The notes below the pieces were generated by a model. The model saw only the letters and a program-made list of their open reading frames with translations, was not told the DNA's origin and searched no databases. From Ruegeria sp. AD91A (GTDB taxonomy: Bacteria > Pseudomonadota > Alphaproteobacteria > Rhodobacterales > Rhodobacteraceae), in NCBI RefSeq assembly GCF_003443535.1, contig NZ_CP031946.1, forward strand, positions 992,001 to 1,056,000: a stretch of 64,000 nt of DNA, written 5' to 3'. Of this stretch, positions 60,786 to 64,000 are shown one piece after another. The position numbers and the translations under genes were made by a program. Numbering within the stretch: the first letter of the stretch is position 1; each line of letters opens with the position of its first letter.

Positions 60786-61982
60786 TTGCACGCCACTTCG
60801 CCTCCAACTCTCTTCACACCGTTGGCCCTGCCGAACGGCCAAGTGCTGAAGAACCGGATCATCAAATCTGCGATGTCGGATTCGCTGGGGGATGGCCAGG
60901 GCAACCCGACGCCCACGCAAATTCGACTTTATGAACGTTGGGCAGAAGGCGGGCTGGCAGCGTCGATTGTCGGAGAGGTCCAGGGTGATCCGCGATACCC
61001 AGAAAAGCCCGGAAATCTGGTTCTGGATGACAACGCCAATATGGTGGCATTTCGTGAGCTAGCCCGACGAGGATCGGCAAACAACGCGCAGCTTTGGTTA
61101 CAGCTTGGGCATGCCGGGGCACTGGCCCATCTGCCAATCAGTACCCCCAAGGGGCCAAGTGCGATGGAATTCCCTGACTTCCGCAGTGAAGCCATGTCAC
61201 GTGCCGAAATCGCGACCGTTCCCGCGTGTTTTGCCAATACGGCGCGCCGTGCAGCGGATTTAGGATTTGGCGGTGTGCAAATTCATGCCGCACACGGGTT
61301 TCTTCTGAGCCAGTTCCTGTCCCCGCTCTTCAATCAACGAACAGATGCCTATGGTGGTTCGATACATGCACGGATGAGATTGCTCATCGAAACGGTCGAG
61401 GCTGTTCGTGCGGCGGTCCCGCCTGATTTTGTGGTTGCGGTAAAGCTGAACGCGACGGATCAGCTTGCCGGTGGTCTGACAGAACAAGATGCGCTCGTAG
61501 TCGTGGCCGCTCTTGAAGGGAAGGGGGCTGACCTTTTGGATATCAGCGGAGGCACCTATTTCCCCGGTGCTCCGCCGAGTTCGGAGCGCATGAGTCAGGG
61601 TCCTTACTTTGTCGAATTTACCCGCGCCGCACGTCAACTGACATCGGTCCCGCTTATGGCTACGGGAGGGTTCAAGCGCCGTGAAGAAGCTGAATCCGCG
61701 GTCCTTTCCGGGGACGTGGATGCAGTGGGTTTGGCCAGGGGTTTTGTCATTGATCCGTCCCTGCCAACCACGTGGCGGGCGGGAAAGAACGCTCGCGCCT
61801 TTCCTCGCTTTGCCACCTTGCCGCCAGGTGGGATGACCGCGTGGTTCACTATGCGCATGACGGACCTTGGGTCAGAGCAAGAGAAAATGACGGATAGGGA
61901 TATTACCCAGGCCATTGCTGAGTATGAACAACGTGATGAACGGCGCGTTGCGCTCTGGAAGCAAAGAACACTGGGTCATTAG
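60786..61982 (+). CDS. Old Yellow Enzyme family NADH:flavin oxidoreductase
   Basis: 398 residues. FMN-barrel signs are PLALPNGQVLKNRIIKSAMS, FGGVQIHAAHGFLLSQFLSP, FNQRTDAYGGSIHARMRLLI and MATGGFKRREEAESAVLSGD. Only the OYE domain is present, with no second FAD/Fe-S domain, so it resembles single-domain ene-reductases. Substrate unknown. Divergent from the LysR gene. Confidence 0.9.
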   Translation: MHATSPPTLFTPLALPNGQVLKNRIIKSAMSDSLGDGQGNPTPTQIRLYERWAEGGLAASIVGEVQGDPRYPEKPGNLVLDDNANMVAFRELARRGSANNAQLWLQLGHAGALAHLPISTPKGPSAMEFPDFRSEAMSRAEIATVPACFANTARRAADLGFGGVQIHAAHGFLLSQFLSPLFNQRTDAYGGSIHARMRLLIETVEAVRAAVPPDFVVAVKLNATDQLAGGLTEQDALVVVAALEGKGADLLDISGGTYFPGAPPSSERMSQGPYFVEFTRAARQLTSVPLMATGGFKRREEAESAVLSGDVDAVGLARGFVIDPSLPTTWRAGKNARAFPRFATLPPGGMTAWFTMRMTDLGSEQEKMTDRDITQAIAEYEQRDERRVALWKQRTLGH

Positions 61983-62088
61983 GTATTTCCTTTTGGTCTC
62001 GGGCTGCGCCATTAAAGCCGTATGTCTGTGAGTGGAGGATAGTGCTCTGGGGATTTCGGGGGCAAGGTCACAATCCCTTTCGCACCTC

Positions 62089-62322
62089 TCAGCAAAGCTC
62101 AAGGTGTTTGAGCGACTTAAGTTGTTGATATTGTTGTTCGGACACTTCGTCGAGGCACCTTCCACCAACAAGGTCATGTGGCGTGAGATTGCGATCCCAG
62201 TCCGCAAGCGTCACGATCAGGGCGATCGTTCTTTCTCCGCTCAGGTGCGCGATCTCCTTGGTCGCTTGAGCAACTCCAATTATCTTGCATGTCCTGTCTT
62301 GCACCATGCGCGGAACAATCAT
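62089..62322 (-). CDS. Possible small hypothetical protein (77 aa)
   Basis: A minus-strand frame with GAGGA about ten bases before ATG 62322. The product begins MIVPRMVQDRTCKIIGVAQA and reads as a plausible soluble protein (IALIVTLADWDRNLTPHDLV). A plus-strand frame of similar length overlaps it and is less convincing. The stretch 61983-62420 otherwise shows nothing I recognise. Confidence 0.4.
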   Translation of the reverse strand: MIVPRMVQDRTCKIIGVAQATKEIAHLSGERTIALIVTLADWDRNLTPHDLVGGRCLDEVSEQQYQQLKSLKHLELC

Positions 62323-62420
62323 TGACGCTTATTCCTCGGCATGGACCTCTCTACCCGTGGTTTTTGATGTACACTTTCAGGACGAGGCTGGATCGCGTCC
62401 GCTTTAATGGAGGAAAGAAC

Positions 62421-62750
62421 GTGCAAGTGATCTTTTCAAATAAGACGTTCATAATCAAAGTGCTGGTTTTAGCGCTTTTGGGCTGTTACTTTATTTCGGG
62501 TTTTTCAATCCTAAGCGTCATAAGTTGGCTTGTACTTGGAGTAATAATTGCACTGATCCTCGGCAGACTTACTGACGAGGATTGGGATAGTGATGATGAC
62601 TCAGAAAGCGAAAAAATATCAGACTCCAAAGCCACCTCTCATGTCGATGACGAGAAGACGCACGAGAGCAGCAGTTCGACAGCGGAAACAGCATCCAGCA
62701 GCGGATCCGGAGGCGGCGACGTTGGCGGAGGAGGCGACGCAGGTATGTAA
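62421..62750 (+). CDS. Small membrane protein with acidic Ser/Gly-rich tail (GTG start)
   Basis: 109 residues if started at GTG 62421, which has GGAGG eight bases upstream; the earlier ATG frame (62289) lacks one. Two closely packed hydrophobic segments (TFIIKVLVLALLGCYFISGF and VISWLVLGVIIALILG) are followed by an acidic tail (DEDWDSDDDSESE) and a Ser/Gly stretch (SSSSTAETASSSGSGGGD). No family recognised. Confidence 0.6.
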   Translation: MQVIFSNKTFIIKVLVLALLGCYFISGFSILSVISWLVLGVIIALILGRLTDEDWDSDDDSESEKISDSKATSHVDDEKTHESSSSTAETASSSGSGGGDVGGGGDAGM

Positions 62751-62817
62751 CTGGTATGACGGTCAACCAGTTACATATGTTGTCGGGTGCATTGAATCAA
62801 TCCGTAAGGCTTGCGTC

Positions 62818-63387
62818 TTAACCACGCCAGGTGCGCACGACACCGCAGTCCATATGCACGAAATTGGATCCGTAGTATTGACCAACTCCGCCAGCCCTGC
62901 ATGACATAGCGGCCTTTGCCATCTGCGAAACAGAACGGGACGCCAGGCGCAAGTCTGCTGCTTGTCCCTGCATATGAAGCGATTTCCGGGCAACACCGCG
63001 AGATCTGGAGCGGAGCATGGCGTTGGTCTGTGGAGAACGATAGCCCGACAGCAACATATAAGGTTCACTGACATCCAGCAGGTTGTGTGATGCCGCCATG
63101 ATATCAATCGCGCGTAAATCGATGGATTTTACCTGATCTGTACGCCAATCACGCATGAAGTGATGCACTTCTTTGACAGCGTCCTTGATATACTTACCAT
63201 CGACCCAATAAATCATGTCCAACCGTTCGCCCGTGCGACCGGAATACATACGTATGCGACGAATATCGCCGCCACCGCGCAAAAAGCCTGCTGCATTGGA
63301 GTATGTGGGTGCTGCTGCAACTGCGGTTGCTGCAAACGCACCCAATAGGGCACGTCGGGTCAAGCCCGAGGAACTGCTCTTGGTCAT
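62818..63387 (-). CDS. Tat-exported DUF882 peptidase (M15-like)
   Basis: About 189 residues from ATG 63387. The N-terminus has a twin-arginine signal (GLTRRALLGAFAATAVAAAP). DUF882 motifs are MYSGRTGERLDMIYWVDGKY, LLSGYRSPQTNAMLRSRSRG, SLHMQGQAADLRL (metal His and Asp) and NFVHMDCGVVRTW (metal His). This is the D-Ala-D-Ala carboxypeptidase-like fold, so a cell-wall hydrolase role is expected. Divergent from the L,D-transpeptidase gene. Confidence 0.9.
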   Translation of the reverse strand: MTKSSSSGLTRRALLGAFAATAVAAAPTYSNAAGFLRGGGDIRRIRMYSGRTGERLDMIYWVDGKYIKDAVKEVHHFMRDWRTDQVKSIDLRAIDIMAASHNLLDVSEPYMLLSGYRSPQTNAMLRSRSRGVARKSLHMQGQAADLRLASRSVSQMAKAAMSCRAGGVGQYYGSNFVHMDCGVVRTWRG

Positions 63388-63420
63388 TTTGGTCGTCCCG
63401 TACTGTTCCTGCCTGCACAC

Positions 63421-63738
63421 GATGTTACGTGCACTGTCTTAATTTTTTCCCATCCCAGATGCGAAATTTATGACACAATCGGATTCGGCGGCCAAGAAGT
63501 GTTTCACAGTTACCTTTTCAAGGGGGAATTTTCGGCAGCTTTTTGCGCAAATGTCACAGCTAGGCACAGAAATTTTGCAGCTGTGGACGCCGTGCCACCG
63601 GGCCGATGCAAACGCGCATCAGGCGAAAGCAGAAGCGATTTGGTAAGGAATTTGTGAATAGACAAGCCTTCGCAGTAAAATCCATAGTTGCTCGACGCAC
63701 GTATCACCTACCCAAGCTATTGATTCCAAGGCCATCCA
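63421..63738. other. Divergent promoter region between DUF882 and L,D-transpeptidase genes
   Basis: About 320 bp without a credible gene. It must carry both promoters. I cannot point to a known operator. Confidence 0.4.
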
Positions 63739-64000
63739 ATGTTTTCTGTTTTCCGAACCAGTACCAGTAACCTGCTTGCCGCTTGTTTTGCGGCCACAGC
63801 CAGTATGGCAAACACCACTTCTGAATCCGCGCCAAACATGGCGTTTCAAATGGCGATAGCAGAACACACACCGCAGGCATCGCAGATCGCTGAGTTCTAT
63901 CGGACAAACGGGTTTTCGCCAATATGGGTGGGGGAAACCAATGAGCATATGCAACGCCGGGCTGCATTGATCCAGGCACTGTCAAATGCTCACCTGCACG
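63739..64000 (+). CDS. Murein L,D-transpeptidase-like protein, N-terminal part (cut by window edge)
   Basis: ATG 63739 opens a frame that runs to the end of the window (87 codons). A signal-like N-terminus (SNLLAACFAATASMAN) is followed by QIAEFYRTNGFSPIWVGETN and MQRRAALIQALSNAHLHG, matching the start of YcbB/LdtD-type L,D-transpeptidases ('ia.FY..ng..p.W...R...l..al..a..hgl'). The catalytic Cys domain lies beyond the edge. Confidence 0.75.
   Translation, partial: MFSVFRTSTSNLLAACFAATASMANTTSESAPNMAFQMAIAEHTPQASQIAEFYRTNGFSPIWVGETNEHMQRRAALIQALSNAHLH

Overview
The window looks like chromosomal DNA of a marine alphaproteobacterium of the Rhodobacteraceae (Roseobacter group, Ruegeria-like). 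The basis is the set of protein families read by eye: a dihydroxypropanesulfonate (DHPS) catabolic operon, recA next to alaS in alphaproteobacterial fashion, CckA, an iscR-suf operon with a one-cysteine IscR, Tat-exported PhoX-type and DUF882 proteins, and high-GC codon use. No database search was possible, so family names rest on motifs and remembered homologues.

Layout. 1-3.7 kb (minus): a MoxR / DUF58 / DUF4381 / VWA 'Bat-type' operon, cut by the left edge. 3.8-6.0 kb (minus): an AcuC-type deacetylase and an AI-2E-family membrane protein. 6.2-9.2 kb (plus): a YihY protein translationally coupled to an exported octaheme cytochrome c with a helical-repeat tail. 9.2-11.1 kb (minus): rlmE and an Ppx/GppA phosphatase. 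11.2-16.7 kb (plus): a Tat-exported PhoX-like protein, a one-carbon block (small PF13769-type protein, methylenetetrahydrofolate reductase-like protein, pterin-binding methyltransferase), a PPK2 polyphosphate kinase and tRNA-Gly(CCC).

16.9-27.1 kb is an organosulfonate island. A LacI regulator faces two operator palindromes 21 bp apart, followed by a TRAP transporter, HpsN, HpsO and HpsP (DHPS to sulfolactate), a universal stress protein, SlcD-like sulfolactate dehydrogenase and ComDE sulfopyruvate decarboxylase. Together these should take up DHPS and convert it to sulfoacetaldehyde; the desulfonating enzyme is not in the window. 27.2-29.2 kb (minus) encodes a RamA-like corrinoid activase that fits the one-carbon block. 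guaB, an RsmB-type rRNA methyltransferase, cckA (with a CtrA box upstream), a sulfotransferase and recA (with an alphaproteobacterial LexA box) follow.

36.4-41.7 kb is an accessory segment between recA and alaS: an outer-membrane transporter-like protein, a secreted sulfatase, and a zinc-ribbon transposase-like pseudogene carrying a nonsense codon and frame lesions. From 41.7 kb the core resumes: alaS, a DUF1330 protein, a LapG-like cysteine protease, a secreted Gly/Glu-repeat protein, typA, an SMR exporter, a protein made of two fused HD domains, and an alpha/beta hydrolase. 51.6-59.3 kb is the iscR-suf operon (cysteine desulfurase, sufB, small membrane protein, sufC, sufD, two Yip1-like membrane proteins, sufS), preceded by a palindrome matching the Irr-box pattern and followed by tRNA-Arg(CCG). 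The right end has a divergent LysR / ene-reductase pair, a small membrane protein, and a divergent DUF882 peptidase / L,D-transpeptidase pair, the latter cut by the right edge.
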